64,000 nt of DNA from assembly GCF_004682055.1 (NCBI RefSeq), contig NZ_QUZU01000006.1:124001-188000 (forward strand), written 5' to 3'. Shown piece after piece: positions 34,355 through 45,038 of this stretch. Source of the DNA: Pseudomonas kairouanensis. GTDB taxonomy: Bacteria > Pseudomonadota > Gammaproteobacteria > Pseudomonadales > Pseudomonadaceae. The notes beneath the pieces were generated by a model, which was not told where the DNA came from, did not search any database, and saw only the letters and a program-made list of their open reading frames with translations. Position 1 is the first letter of the stretch. The number at the start of each line of letters is the position of its first letter. A program made the translations under genes and the position numbers.

Positions 34355-37300
34355 ATGGCCGAGCCGCTGAACCCTGCTGCATCACAAGATCCGGTGTCCG
34401 AATTCATCGCCGATCAAGAGTCACCGTTAATGACGGCTCCAGAATGGACCGCCTTGCAGGCGCTGGACTTGATTCGGGCAAATTTCGATAGTTTCCTCGC
34501 CAACTTCAATGACGAGGAGAAACTTGAGTACGTGCGGTTGCAAAGGGGCTGGATCGAGGCCCAGCGTACGGTCGAGCGGGCCATTGCGCAATTCACCCAA
34601 ACCTTTGAGCAGCAGGCAATGGGCCTGTTGCGTAGCGAGCTTAAAACGCTGACGGGTCAGGATATCGATCCCGCCGTGGCGAAAATCCATACCCGCTACC
34701 TCGCGTCTTCCCAGCGTGTTAGGCGCGCATCGAATGAAAGTGAGGTCATAAAAGTGGCGAGCCTCACGCTGTGGGACGCCGCTTGCCGCAACTATGACGG
34801 GTTGACCGGTTGGAGCTACCCGGGTCGAACGGGTTTGGCCGATGCCAGCTATCTGGACAGCAACATTAACGCCAGCGCTGGCGAATTCATCGCGCTGGTG
34901 CGTCGGCTCAATCTCGGCGGGCAACTCAAACAGCAATTGAATGATGCGCTGCGCGGCAATGGTGCGTTGGGTGAAAGCTTCCTGGGCTTGGCCAGTGCCG
35001 AATTTGAATTCGCTTTGATCGACGCCTTGAAAAACACCACGCTCAGTCACATTGATCGTGCCAAATATCATCAAGTCAAACGAGCCCTGGCAGGAGCGAC
35101 TCCCTGGGGCTTAACCGAAGAAATGCGCCTGTTTGTCCCCCACGGAGCGGACAACGTCAGCTTGTTGCCGCAAAGTATCGGCTTGACCGGGCAATACGTA
35201 GCGCCACCGCCGGGCGATCACTTGAGTATTCCCCACCTGGTCTTTTCGGTCAGCGGCTGTGCGGGGGCATTCAGTTTTTTCCCGAATCGGCCCGGGGGGG
35301 CTTTGCGTCACCATGACAGTGCCCGAACCGCCTGCGCAGAGTTCCATGTCGCCTTTCATGGGTTCTACCGCAGGGGCAAGGTCGATTGGCTGTACCAGAT
35401 GATGTCGTTGCGTGACGCTGCTCGTCTCATCCAGCTTGCCAAGGTCACGGCGCGCCCGCCAAACCTGAATTTTTTTGCCAATTTTCTTTATGACTTGGTG
35501 CAGGCGATGCCCAAGGTCGATCACCCGGGGACCATCGGCTATGTACGCGTCGTAATAAAAAAGACGCCGGTTGTCGCCATGCACGACCTCTATATCAAGC
35601 GCTGCCGAGCCAACCTGCAAGAACTCGCCAACGAAACGCCGGGTTTTATGTCGACGTTGATTGAGCTGTTTCAGACCGTGCTCAGTGAAGTCCTCAACGT
35701 GCTGCTGATCCCGGTGCCTGGCGCCTTGAAAGGCCTGGGGCGGGCGCGTGCCTTCGGGATGTTCGTGGCGCTGGCACAGTCGCTGGTGGGGGGCGGTACC
35801 CAGGCGCTCCAGAACGAGCCTGGCGACGTGTTGCAAGGGCTGATCGACCTGGCGGACTTGCTGGTCAGTGGCCGTTTACACACCCGCTTGGCCAAGAGCG
35901 TGCTACGCCGCCATCAGCGTTTGTATCAGCAACTGTCGAAGCCACGCAGTGCCGTTGCCGACACCCCGCAGCCGACCGGTCCGCCGTTGCTCGAAAGAAT
36001 GCTCGGTAGCCCAGACGCGCCTGCCCGGGCCCTGACGAACGTGCTTGATATCAGTGGCACTTCCCACGAAACCCTGAACCAAGTGTGGGAGGGCGCCACA
36101 CCCTCGGCGTCGTTGGCAGAGGCGTCGCATCGGTTCAGGACCGATCGATTGATAGAGTGGGTCGCTAATGGCGCGGGCCCTGAACGCCCCGCGCCCGCCG
36201 GCGTGGTTGAAGTCATGGCACCGCTGCTGACCCAGTTGGATCAGTGGCCAGCGGGCACGGCCTTGAGTATCACCAACCCACAAGGCCTGGAGTTGCGTCG
36301 CTACAGCAAAGATCCGGCGCAGCCGGTGACGGTTACCCTCTACGTGACAGTGCAGGAAAACTTTCTGTTCGCCTATGCCACACCGCCTCGCCTTACGATG
36401 CATTTGCCGAGCGCCATCGTGGCGTTGCTGCCCGGCCAATTTCCTGGCGGTGAGCCGCTGGTTCGCCAACATCTGGCGGCCAAGGCCAAAGCCCTGGGCG
36501 CCGATTTGTTTGACGCACTCACGCGCTTTGCCCAAGCCAATCGCCTGGGGGCCAAGGGCGCCAGCGCGTCGGTGCGTCGCCTGTTGCCGGATCATGTGGG
36601 CGCCGAGGGTGATGTCCCCGCGGTGGTTGCGCAGTTGCGGGCGTTGCACCCGCACTTGAGCCAGGAACGGTTGCTTGAGGTGCTGCGTGGGCACCCATTG
36701 TCCGAGCATCAGCAAACCCAATTGCTGGAATCGCAGTTGCAGCCTGAGGCGTTGTACCTGGCCTTGCGTGCTGCACGGCGGACAGCGCGTCGGGAGGCCA
36801 TTGTGGATGGGCTTTTCCATGGGCGCAGCTTTGACCGGCAAACCCAGAACTGGGCGGCTGCGTTCGTCAAAGGGATGCTGAGTGATCTCACCGGGCGAGC
36901 GTTGGTCGTCAGCCCGGCCGGACGCGGCGTGCCTTATGTTGCCAAGGACAGCAAGGATCGCACGCTGGTCGTGATTGATCATCGTCAAGGACGGTTTTCT
37001 GCGTATGACCCACACGCACTGCGCACCAGTGAAATGCTGACCGGTGTCGATAGCTTCTATGACGCCGTCGTGCGGCAACTGTCCGGGCCTGAGCGCATTC
37101 AGCTAAGCCTTTCTGCGCAGCAGGCCATCGCTGATCTACGCCAACAGGTTGGCAGTGCAGTGCTGCGCAATCGTGCGCTCGATGGTTCGTTTTATCCGTA
37201 TCGGCGAGAGATCACGCAGTACGCCCGGGCGGTCGATACCTCGGGTATCACCAACGTGCCCGACGCCCTCGGTTTTTACCGCTTGGGTTCGGACCACTTC

Positions 37301-40297
37301 CTGTTTATCGACGGCGAATATTTGCGGGTCACACAGGTCGATCCTGCGCAGCCTTGGCGCATCCAGCATCCGCTATTGAACGATGCGTATGCGCCTGCAT
37401 TGACACACAACGGTGCAGGCGCCTGGCGCCATGAGTGGGAAAACCCGCTGACCTGGGAGGGGCAGCGGCCGTTTTATCGGCTGGGGCCTCTGGTGCGCTT
37501 GTTGTCGCCGGATGCAATCACGCAGATCCAGCAGATCAGTGGCATCACCCCAGATATTCTGCGGCGGGTGCATGTGCGCAATGAGCGCCCTCCGGCCATT
37601 CTCGTGCAGACCGTCGAGCGTTTCAGGGTGAACCAGCGGGTCAAGTCGGGGGTGGAGACCGGGGCGGACTTTTTCGACCAGTTGCTTGGCGAAGTCGGTC
37701 CTGATAGCGCGGATGCATTGGTGGGGCGCAATGGCGTCGAACGTGCAGATCAGGTCACTGTGTTGGAAACCAAAGTCGCGTTGGACAAGCCTTTGATGGA
37801 GCACCTTTTTTTCGAGGTGTTGTGCGCTGGCAGCCAGCATTCTGATAACCCTCTGGCGCAAGTGCTACAGCGTGCTAACCCCGGACTGACCAAACAGATC
37901 GCTGAAGACCTTGTGCACGACATCACACCGGCCGAGCGCCAAAGCCTGGAGAACGGCAAAGTCCCCGCATCACTGAACGCAGCGATCCGTTGGTGGGTAG
38001 AGTACTTGCGCAAAACCAGGGCCCTGGAAAGCGTGCACCTGCCTGCCGCAGCCAATGAGGACAGCTCCACAGCGATCCTGCATGCATTGCCGCAGATCGA
38101 CGGTTGGCCGGCACATTTGCGGGTGGAGCTGTGGAAGGACGGTTTTCTGCGTGCCAGCGTGGGCCCTTTCGACGGTTCGCTCAAACGCATCGTGGTGGCC
38201 GTATCCAATCAGTACCAGGTCTATATTCCATTGGCGAACGGAGAGCGCAAGCCGACCGGCCGCGTCGGTCCGTTTCTTGAAGTTTTGTTGGCGTCGATGC
38301 CGCTGGCCGAGCGTCAATCGTTGGGTTATATCGAGGGTGCTGGAGAGGAGGAGTTGGTGGCGCAGGTCTGTTCCCGCCTGCAGAGAAAATGGGAGTATGC
38401 CCAAACCTTCCGGGAAATCGGGCGTCGGCCTCATTTTCATCCCCCACAGCGTGTGGCGGATGGGCGGATCGGTTACCCGCTGAGCGGTTGGGGGCTGGGG
38501 CCGACGGAGCGTCAGCAGGTCGCTCGCTTGCGCGTGTTGTATCCGTCAAGAACGGACGACGAAGTTTTGCAGCTATGGAGGGACGCTGGCGACTCGGTTC
38601 AAGAGCGCGATGCAATGATTGACTATCTGTACAGGGAACGTGAAGCCATGAACGCTGCGTTGGCGCAATGGCTTCTAGTTGCGCCGGACGGCCAGGCGCG
38701 CGATGCACGGGCGTTGGCGGTTGAGCGGATAAAAAGATGCTGGGCGAAGGAGCCCTCCGCTCACGGGACCGCGATGGTCAAGGAGCTGAACCTCGATGGC
38801 CTGGACCTGACTGATCTGCCGGTGTTGGGTGCTCATTTTGGTCATGTGGAGGTGCTGAGCCTTAAAAATAACCAGCTTTCTCAATTGCCCCAGCGTTTCC
38901 TGCGGTGCTTTCCGGGCGTGACCAGGGTTTACCTGAGCCATAACCTGTTTGAGCGACTCCCGGTGGGGCTTTCCAGAATGCCGCACCTCAGAGCCTTGTA
39001 CCTGAATAACAATCGACTCAAATTCAACCTGGGGGATGTGATCCATTTGAGCGAAATGACCCAACTGCGGGTATTGGATTTGTCCTCTAACCCACTCCGG
39101 CAGGGGCAACGCCTGAACCTGTATGGATTGCGCTACCTGCGGTATTTGAGCGTGCGCAACACTCAACTGGATAACCTGCCCAAAGGTGCTGTCACCCTGA
39201 GCTGGCTTGAGGTCTTTGACCTGCGGGATAACCGAATCACAGTACTCACGCATTCTGATCTGTTTATTAACCCTGATGTCCACCGTGCCATGGATCTGTC
39301 CGGCAACCCTTTGTCGCAAGGCACACTCCAGATGCTTCGTCTCTACCGTGAGCAGCCGGGGCGTTCAGACATCTACTTCGGGTTGCACCCGCATAACGTG
39401 CGCATCACAGCCAGTCCCGATCGTTGGTTGGCGGTGCTGGCGGTCAGGGACGTACCGTTGCACCTGGCGCTGTGGCAAGACCTGCAGGCGCGTGAGATTT
39501 TCGGTGGTTTTTTCACCCTGATCGAGCGTATTTCCGCTGATCCAAAATTGGTTGCGCCGGGGTATAGAACCCTGCGCGAAGACCTGGCCCGAAGGGTCTG
39601 GGGGCTGATCGAAGGGGCCGCCAATCACCAGGAACTGGCTACGATCATGTTCAATCATCGGTATGAAATGAATCGTGGTGTGAATGGCTGGATGGTGTCG
39701 CTCAACGATCTGGAACTGAAGTTCAGGATGTTCGAGCTGCTCCGATTGGGCGGCAGTGATGCCATGCCTCTCTTGAACTGTTTTCGCGCCGCAAGCCGGT
39801 GGGCAGCCATCACGAACGCGATCCTGTTGGTTGAGCCTCATCAGGCGCCGGAGCTGGCGGGAACGCGCATATTGGCCTACCGAATCGCGCTGTCCCAGAC
39901 CCTGGACCTCCCACTGGGATTCGATCAGCGACTGGACCGAACCTTGGGTACCCCCAGCCCGGAGTCGGTCGCCGCGATGCGCAACAACATCGTTGCCAAT
40001 GAGGCGCTGTTGGACTGGCCTGCGCTGCTGGTTCAGGAGGAATATTGGGTGCTGTTTGTGCAAGCAAAATACTCGGCGCAATTTCAAACCACGCTGGGTC
40101 ATTACGATCGGGAGCTAGAGATTGCGTTGGATCGCGTCAATTCGGCAGAGTTGACCGAAGGGGCTTACCTGGCCCTAATCGACGAGCTTTCGGCCCAGCG
40201 CCGAGTCGATGAGGGCACCCTGCTTCTGGCATTGACTCTGGGCGAGTGGACCAACCTGAATGGGGCCGCAGACCCTGCTTATATCTATCAGCCATAA
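34355..40297 (+). CDS. 1980-residue LRR protein with dermonecrotic-toxin-like region and NEL-type domain lacking the catalytic Cys
   Basis: This single frame starts at ATG 34355 after GGGAG. The large N-terminal part (to about residue 1450) resembles the DUF6543/dermonecrotic-toxin-like region of big Pseudomonas effectors. Leucine-rich repeats cover about 1473-1660 (LNLDGLDLTDLP, VLSLKNNQLSQLP, VYLSHNLFERLP, ALYLNNNRL, VLDLSSNPL). The end (about 1688-1980) aligns by eye with NEL E3 ubiquitin ligase domains of the IpaH/SspH class, for example GGFFTLIERIS, DLARRVWGLIEGA and VSLNDLELKFRMFEL. The usual T-C-E-D-R site reads R-G-V-N-G, with Gly1775 in place of Cys. No secretion signal was recognised. 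It may be a pseudo-ligase effector or a toxin with another activity. Confidence 0.82.
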   Translation: MAEPLNPAASQDPVSEFIADQESPLMTAPEWTALQALDLIRANFDSFLANFNDEEKLEYVRLQRGWIEAQRTVERAIAQFTQTFEQQAMGLLRSELKTLTGQDIDPAVAKIHTRYLASSQRVRRASNESEVIKVASLTLWDAACRNYDGLTGWSYPGRTGLADASYLDSNINASAGEFIALVRRLNLGGQLKQQLNDALRGNGALGESFLGLASAEFEFALIDALKNTTLSHIDRAKYHQVKRALAGATPWGLTEEMRLFVPHGADNVSLLPQSIGLTGQYVAPPPGDHLSIPHLVFSVSGCAGAFSFFPNRPGGALRHHDSARTACAEFHVAFHGFYRRGKVDWLYQMMSLRDAARLIQLAKVTARPPNLNFFANFLYDLVQAMPKVDHPGTIGYVRVVIKKTPVVAMHDLYIKRCRANLQELANETPGFMSTLIELFQTVLSEVLNVLLIPVPGALKGLGRARAFGMFVALAQSLVGGGTQALQNEPGDVLQGLIDLADLLVSGRLHTRLAKSVLRRHQRLYQQLSKPRSAVADTPQPTGPPLLERMLGSPDAPARALTNVLDISGTSHETLNQVWEGATPSASLAEASHRFRTDRLIEWVANGAGPERPAPAGVVEVMAPLLTQLDQWPAGTALSITNPQGLELRRYSKDPAQPVTVTLYVTVQENFLFAYATPPRLTMHLPSAIVALLPGQFPGGEPLVRQHLAAKAKALGADLFDALTRFAQANRLGAKGASASVRRLLPDHVGAEGDVPAVVAQLRALHPHLSQERLLEVLRGHPLSEHQQTQLLESQLQPEALYLALRAARRTARREAIVDGLFHGRSFDRQTQNWAAAFVKGMLSDLTGRALVVSPAGRGVPYVAKDSKDRTLVVIDHRQGRFSAYDPHALRTSEMLTGVDSFYDAVVRQLSGPERIQLSLSAQQAIADLRQQVGSAVLRNRALDGSFYPYRREITQYARAVDTSGITNVPDALGFYRLGSDHFLFIDGEYLRVTQVDPAQPWRIQHPLLNDAYAPALTHNGAGAWRHEWENPLTWEGQRPFYRLGPLVRLLSPDAITQIQQISGITPDILRRVHVRNERPPAILVQTVERFRVNQRVKSGVETGADFFDQLLGEVGPDSADALVGRNGVERADQVTVLETKVALDKPLMEHLFFEVLCAGSQHSDNPLAQVLQRANPGLTKQIAEDLVHDITPAERQSLENGKVPASLNAAIRWWVEYLRKTRALESVHLPAAANEDSSTAILHALPQIDGWPAHLRVELWKDGFLRASVGPFDGSLKRIVVAVSNQYQVYIPLANGERKPTGRVGPFLEVLLASMPLAERQSLGYIEGAGEEELVAQVCSRLQRKWEYAQTFREIGRRPHFHPPQRVADGRIGYPLSGWGLGPTERQQVARLRVLYPSRTDDEVLQLWRDAGDSVQERDAMIDYLYREREAMNAALAQWLLVAPDGQARDARALAVERIKRCWAKEPSAHGTAMVKELNLDGLDLTDLPVLGAHFGHVEVLSLKNNQLSQLPQRFLRCFPGVTRVYLSHNLFERLPVGLSRMPHLRALYLNNNRLKFNLGDVIHLSEMTQLRVLDLSSNPLRQGQRLNLYGLRYLRYLSVRNTQLDNLPKGAVTLSWLEVFDLRDNRITVLTHSDLFINPDVHRAMDLSGNPLSQGTLQMLRLYREQPGRSDIYFGLHPHNVRITASPDRWLAVLAVRDVPLHLALWQDLQAREIFGGFFTLIERISADPKLVAPGYRTLREDLARRVWGLIEGAANHQELATIMFNHRYEMNRGVNGWMVSLNDLELKFRMFELLRLGGSDAMPLLNCFRAASRWAAITNAILLVEPHQAPELAGTRILAYRIALSQTLDLPLGFDQRLDRTLGTPSPESVAAMRNNIVANEALLDWPALLVQEEYWVLFVQAKYSAQFQTTLGHYDRELEIALDRVNSAELTEGAYLALIDELSAQRRVDEGTLLLALTLGEWTNLNGAADPAYIYQP

Positions 40298-40377
40298 GCA
40301 CCATACTTTGCGTGATATGGCCCGCCGACGTTTGCCGGTATGATGTTGGCCCCCGCAGTCTGGATTGCGAATACGCC

Positions 40378-41280
40378 ATGACCTTGCAGTACCCAACAAT
40401 CGCCGATTGCGTCGGCAACACGCCCCTGGTCCGCTTGCAACGCATGGCGGGAGAAACCAGCAACACCCTGTTGCTCAAGCTCGAAGGCAACAACCCGGCT
40501 GGCTCGGTAAAAGACCGCCCGGCACTGTCGATGATCACCCGCGCCGAGTTGCGCGGGCAGATCAAGCCCGGCGACACCCTGATCGAAGCCACCTCGGGCA
40601 ACACCGGCATCGCGCTGGCCATGGCCGCCGCGATCAAGGGTTACAAGATGGTGTTGATCATGCCCGACAACGGCAGCGCCGAGCGCAAGGCCGCCATGAC
40701 CGCCTATGGCGCCGAGCTGGTACTGGTGACCCAGGAAGAGGGCATGGAAGGCGCCCGCGATCTAGCCGAGCGTATGGCCGCCGAAGGCCGTGGCCAGGTG
40801 CTGGACCAGTTCGCCAACGGTGACAACCCCGAGGCGCACTACACCACCACCGGCCCGGAGATCTGGCGCCAGACCGGGGGCACCATCACCCATTTCGTCA
40901 GCTCCATGGGCACCACCGGCACTATCATGGGCAACTCGCGCTACCTCAAGGAGCAGAACCCCGAGATCCAGATCGTCGGCCTGCAACCGATGGAAGGCGC
41001 GGCCATCCCTGGTATCCGCCGCTGGCCCGAAGAGTATCTGCCGAAGATCTACAATTCGACCCGCGTGGACCGCATCATCGACATGGCCCAGCGTGAAGCC
41101 GAAGACACCACCCGTCGCCTGGCCCGTGAAGAAGGTATCTTCTGCGGCGTCTCCTCCGGTGGCGCCGTGGCCGGTATGTTGCGTTTGTCCAAAGAAGTGG
41201 AAAACGCGGTGATCGTCGCGATCATCTGTGACCGAGGCGACCGTTACCTGTCGACCGGCATCTTCGACGAACCCAACTGA
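40378..41280 (+). CDS. cysM: cysteine synthase B
   Basis: The 300-residue PLP enzyme converts O-acetylserine and sulfide (or thiosulfate) to cysteine (or S-sulfocysteine). The PLP lysine lies in [11 protein letters not shown] and the phosphate loop in TSGNTG. The CysM-type RWPEEYLP and the short C-terminus distinguish it from CysK. Length equals E. coli CysM (303). The start at ATG 40378 begins the conserved [20 protein letters not shown]. The stop overlaps by one base the start of rlmD. Confidence 0.95.
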   Translation: MTLQYPTIADCVGNTPLVRLQRMAGETSNTLLLKLEGNNPAGSVKDRPALSMITRAELRGQIKPGDTLIEATSGNTGIALAMAAAIKGYKMVLIMPDNGSAERKAAMTAYGAELVLVTQEEGMEGARDLAERMAAEGRGQVLDQFANGDNPEAHYTTTGPEIWRQTGGTITHFVSSMGTTGTIMGNSRYLKEQNPEIQIVGLQPMEGAAIPGIRRWPEEYLPKIYNSTRVDRIIDMAQREAEDTTRRLAREEGIFCGVSSGGAVAGMLRLSKEVENAVIVAIICDRGDRYLSTGIFDEPN

Positions 41281-42632
41281 TGGCCAAGCAAGAGAGAGGC
41301 CTGCGCTTCCAACCGACGGGCGGCAGCCGAGCCCCACAGATTCCGGTGGGCAAGAAACAACGCCTGACCATCGAGCGCCTGGCCAACGATGGCCGAGGCA
41401 TTGTGTTCTTCGAAGGCCGCACCTGGTTTGTGAATGGCGCACTGGCCGGCGAAGAAGTGGAGGCACGGGTGTTGGGCGCCCACGGCAAGATCGTCGAGGC
41501 CCGTACCGAACGAGTGTTCACGGCCAGCGAACTGCGCCGACCGGCACCCTGTGCCCACGTTGGCCGCTGCGGCGGTTGCAGCGTGCAACACTTGCCCCAT
41601 GCCGAACAACTTGCCCTGAAACAGCGCATGCTTGCCGAGCAACTGTCCCGCGTGGCCGGTGTCGAACCGCAAGAGTGGGCAGCGCCGTTGAGCGGCCCGG
41701 AATTCGGCTACCGCCGCCGCGCCCGCGTGGCGGTGCGTTGGGATGCCAAGGCGAAAAAACTCGAAGTCGGTTTCCGGGCCGTGGCCAGCCAGGACATCGT
41801 TGCCATCGATGATTGCCCGGTACTGGTACAGGCCTTGCAACCGATCATGCAGCGCCTGCCAAACATGTTGCGCCGCCTGAGCAAACCCCAGGCCCTGGGG
41901 CATGTGGAGTTGTTCAGTGGTACGACCATTGCCGTGTTGCTGCGGCATATGGCGCCGTTGTCCGATGCGGATTTGCAGGTGTTGAAAGAATTTTGCGCCT
42001 TCCATGAAGCCCAATTGTGGCTGCATGGCGAGGGCCAGCCGGAGCCGGTAGACGCCGACGCGGCGTTGGGTTTTCGATTGGAACAGTGGGACTTGGAGCT
42101 GGCTTATCGCCCGGGCGACTTCGTGCAAGTCAACGCCGGTGTCAATGAAGCGATGGTTGCCCAAGCTTTTGAATGGCTGGCGCCACAACCCGATGAGCGG
42201 GTGCTGGACCTGTTTTGCGGCCTGGGCAACTTCGCCCTGCCACTGGCGCGTCAGGTGCGTGAAGTGGTGGCGGTGGAAGGTGTACAGGCCATGGTGGACC
42301 GGGCGGCCCTCAATGCCGTCAGCAACGATTTGCATAATGCGCAGTTTTTTCAGGCCGATTTGTCCCAGCCTTTGACCGACGCGGAATGGGCCAAACAGGG
42401 CTTTTCTGCGGTACTCTTGGACCCACCCCGTGACGGTGCCCTGGAGGTTGTGCGCAAGCTCGCCGCCTTGGGAGCCAAGCGTTTGGTGTATGTGTCCTGC
42501 AACCCGGCCACGCTGGCGCGGGACACGGTTGAGTTGGTCAAGCAAGGCTACCGGCTAAAACGTGCCGGGATCCTCGACATGTTTCCGCAGACAGCGCATG
42601 TCGAGGCCATGGCGTTATTTGAAGCGGGCTAG
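41280..42632 (+). CDS. rlmD: 23S rRNA (uracil-1939-C5)-methyltransferase
   Basis: The protein has 450 residues: an N-terminal TRAM domain (about 25-85), Fe-S cysteines C91, C97 and C100 (plus IDDCPVL), a Rossmann SAM domain ([15 protein letters not shown]) and catalytic [11 protein letters not shown] near residue 406. It methylates U1939 of 23S rRNA. The ATG overlaps the cysM stop (TGATG), so translation is coupled. The cysM-rlmD-relA-mazG order is standard in Pseudomonas. Confidence 0.95.
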   Translation: MAKQERGLRFQPTGGSRAPQIPVGKKQRLTIERLANDGRGIVFFEGRTWFVNGALAGEEVEARVLGAHGKIVEARTERVFTASELRRPAPCAHVGRCGGCSVQHLPHAEQLALKQRMLAEQLSRVAGVEPQEWAAPLSGPEFGYRRRARVAVRWDAKAKKLEVGFRAVASQDIVAIDDCPVLVQALQPIMQRLPNMLRRLSKPQALGHVELFSGTTIAVLLRHMAPLSDADLQVLKEFCAFHEAQLWLHGEGQPEPVDADAALGFRLEQWDLELAYRPGDFVQVNAGVNEAMVAQAFEWLAPQPDERVLDLFCGLGNFALPLARQVREVVAVEGVQAMVDRAALNAVSNDLHNAQFFQADLSQPLTDAEWAKQGFSAVLLDPPRDGALEVVRKLAALGAKRLVYVSCNPATLARDTVELVKQGYRLKRAGILDMFPQTAHVEAMALFEAG

Positions 42633-42662
42633 GATGCCCGTTTAATCCGACTGGCCTGCACT

Positions 42663-42688
42663 CGCCCTGGCCGTGACCTGCCAGGGCG
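42663..42688 (+). terminator. hairpin between rlmD and relA
   Basis: CGCCCTGG and CCAGGGCG form an 8-bp stem with a ten-base loop 30 bp after rlmD. There is no T-tract, so it may be a weak or Rho-aided terminator. Confidence 0.4.
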
Positions 42689-42769
42689 TGTGTGTAAGCT
42701 TTAATAGGTAAAGCAGGTCAGCGATGATTTCTGGCGCATCGAAGGTGCGTCGTAGGGAAGGTAAGCAAG

Positions 42770-45013
42770 ATGGTACAGGTGAGAGCACACCAGCCGATCA
42801 ACACCGACGGCAGTATCAATCTGGAGGCATGGCTGGACCATGCCATCAGTGTCGACCCGGCACTGGACCGTGAAGCCTTGAAAGCCGCCTGCGAGTTCGC
42901 TCGTGAGTCTGAGCAGCAAGACAATGCGGCCAAGAACCTGTGGGCCGAGGGCACTTCAAGCTTTCGCACGGGGCTTGAAATCGCCGAGATCCTTGCCGAT
43001 CTCAAGATGGACCAGGATTCGCTGATCGCCGCCGTGCTCTATCGCGGCGTGCGTGAAGGGCACATTCCGTTGCCCACCGTCAGCCAGCGTTTTGGCGCCG
43101 TGGTGGCCAAGCTGATCGACGGCGTGCTGCGCATGGCCGCCATCAGCGCCAGCCTCAGCCCGCGCCAGTCCATGGTGTTGGGTACCCAGGGCCAGGTCGA
43201 GAACCTGCGCAAGATGCTGGTGGCAATGGTCGACGACGTTCGCGTCGCCCTCATCAAGCTGGCCGAGCGCACCTGCGCGATCCGTGCGGTCAAGACCGCC
43301 GATGACGAGAAGCGCAACCGCGTGGCCCGCGAGGTGTTCGACATCTACGCGCCGTTGGCCCACCGCCTGGGCATCGGCCATATCAAGTGGGAGCTGGAGG
43401 ATTTGTCCTTCCGCTACCTCGAACCCGACCAATACAAACAGATTGCCACGCTGCTGCACGAGCGACGGCTTGACCGTGAGCGCTTTATCACCGATGTGAT
43501 GAACCAGCTGCGCTCCGAGTTGCAGGCCACCGGCGTCGATGCCGACATCAGCGGCCGTGCCAAACACATTTATTCCATCTGGCGCAAAATGCAGCGCAAG
43601 GGTCTGGCCTTCAGCCAGATCTACGACGTACGTGCCGTGCGCGTGCTGGTGCCAGAGATGCGCGACTGCTACACCGCGCTGGGCATCGTCCACACCCTAT
43701 GGCGGCACATCCCCAAAGAGTTCGACGACTACATCGCCAACCCCAAGGAAAACGGCTATCGCTCGCTGCACACCGCCGTGATCGGCCCCGAGGGCAAGGT
43801 GCTGGAAGTGCAGATCCGCACCCACGCCATGCACGAAGAGGCCGAGCTGGGTGTGTGCGCGCACTGGCGCTACAAGGGCACAGACGTCAAGGCCGGCTCC
43901 AACCAGTACGAAGAGAAAATCTCCTGGCTGCGCCAGGTGCTGGAATGGCACGAAGAGCTGGGCGATATCGGCGGGCTGGCCGAGCAGCTGCGCGTGGATA
44001 TCGAGCCGGACCGGGTCTACATCTTCACCCCGGACGGCCACGCCATCGACTTGCCCAAGGGCGCCACGCCGTTGGATTTTGCCTACCGCGTGCACACCGA
44101 GATCGGCCACAACTGCCGGGGCGCCAAGATCAACGGGCGCATCGTGCCGCTCAACTACAGCCTGCAAACCGGTGAACAGGTCGAGATCATCACCAGCAAG
44201 CACGGCACGCCGAGCCGCGACTGGCTGAACCCGAACCTGGGCTATATCACCACCTCGCGGGCGCGGGCGAAGATCGTTCACTGGTTCAAGTTGCAGGCGC
44301 GTGACCAGAACGTCGCCGCCGGCAAGACCCTGCTCGAACGCGAACTGGCACGTCTGGGCCTGCCTCAGGTGGACTTCGACAAGCTGGCCGAAAAAGCCAA
44401 CATGAAGATCGCCGAAGACATGTTCGCCGCCCTCGGTGCCGGCGACCTGCGTTTGGCGCAATTGGTCAACCTGGCCCAACAACTGGTAGAGCCGGAACGT
44501 GGCAGCGAGCAACTGGAGCTGATCCCACGCAAAGCCACCGGCTACAAGCCCGGCAAGCGTGGCGATATACAGATCCAGGGCGTGGGCAACCTGATGACGC
44601 AAATGGCCGGCTGCTGCCAGCCGTTGCCGGGCGATGCCATCGTGGGCTACATCACCCAGGGCCGAGGTGTGAGCATTCACCGCCAGGATTGTGCGTCGGT
44701 GCTGCAACTGGGCGGGCGCGAGCCGGAGCGGATCATTCAGGTCAGCTGGGGGCCGGTGCCGGTGCTCACGTACCCGGTGGATATCGTCATTCGTGCGTAC
44801 GACCGTTCCGGCTTGCTGCGGGATGTGTCCCAAGTGCTGCTCAATGAGCGCATCAACGTGCTGGCGGTCAACACCCGCTCGAACAAAGAGGACAACACTG
44901 CGTTGATGTCCCTGACCATCGAAATTCCGGGGTTGGACGCGTTGGGGCGGTTACTGGGGCGGATTTCCCAGTTGCCGAACATCATTGAGACGCGGCGTAA
45001 CCGCACCCCATGA
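42770..45013 (+). CDS. relA: (p)ppGpp synthetase I
   Basis: The 747-residue ribosome-associated enzyme makes pppGpp from GTP and ATP on amino acid starvation. Domains in order: a degenerate HD hydrolase domain (the SpoT-type HDxxED reads YRGVRE, so hydrolysis is not expected), the synthetase domain (DVRAVRVLV, NPKENGYRSLHTAVIGP, EVQIRTHAMHEEAELG), TGS (VYIFTPDGHAIDLPKGATPLDFAY), the helical/zinc-finger region (CCQPLPGD) and a C-terminal ACT domain. A REPIN separates it from mazG. Confidence 0.96.
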   Translation: MVQVRAHQPINTDGSINLEAWLDHAISVDPALDREALKAACEFARESEQQDNAAKNLWAEGTSSFRTGLEIAEILADLKMDQDSLIAAVLYRGVREGHIPLPTVSQRFGAVVAKLIDGVLRMAAISASLSPRQSMVLGTQGQVENLRKMLVAMVDDVRVALIKLAERTCAIRAVKTADDEKRNRVAREVFDIYAPLAHRLGIGHIKWELEDLSFRYLEPDQYKQIATLLHERRLDRERFITDVMNQLRSELQATGVDADISGRAKHIYSIWRKMQRKGLAFSQIYDVRAVRVLVPEMRDCYTALGIVHTLWRHIPKEFDDYIANPKENGYRSLHTAVIGPEGKVLEVQIRTHAMHEEAELGVCAHWRYKGTDVKAGSNQYEEKISWLRQVLEWHEELGDIGGLAEQLRVDIEPDRVYIFTPDGHAIDLPKGATPLDFAYRVHTEIGHNCRGAKINGRIVPLNYSLQTGEQVEIITSKHGTPSRDWLNPNLGYITTSRARAKIVHWFKLQARDQNVAAGKTLLERELARLGLPQVDFDKLAEKANMKIAEDMFAALGAGDLRLAQLVNLAQQLVEPERGSEQLELIPRKATGYKPGKRGDIQIQGVGNLMTQMAGCCQPLPGDAIVGYITQGRGVSIHRQDCASVLQLGGREPERIIQVSWGPVPVLTYPVDIVIRAYDRSGLLRDVSQVLLNERINVLAVNTRSNKEDNTALMSLTIEIPGLDALGRLLGRISQLPNIIETRRNRTP

Positions 45014-45038
45014 TTAGCGGAATGAACGCGGACTAAAA

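Noticed and set aside
42770..45013. relA as a bifunctional SpoT/Rel enzyme
   Set aside because: The HD-domain metal motif is degenerate (YRGVRE), and the cysM-rlmD-relA-mazG context is that of RelA.
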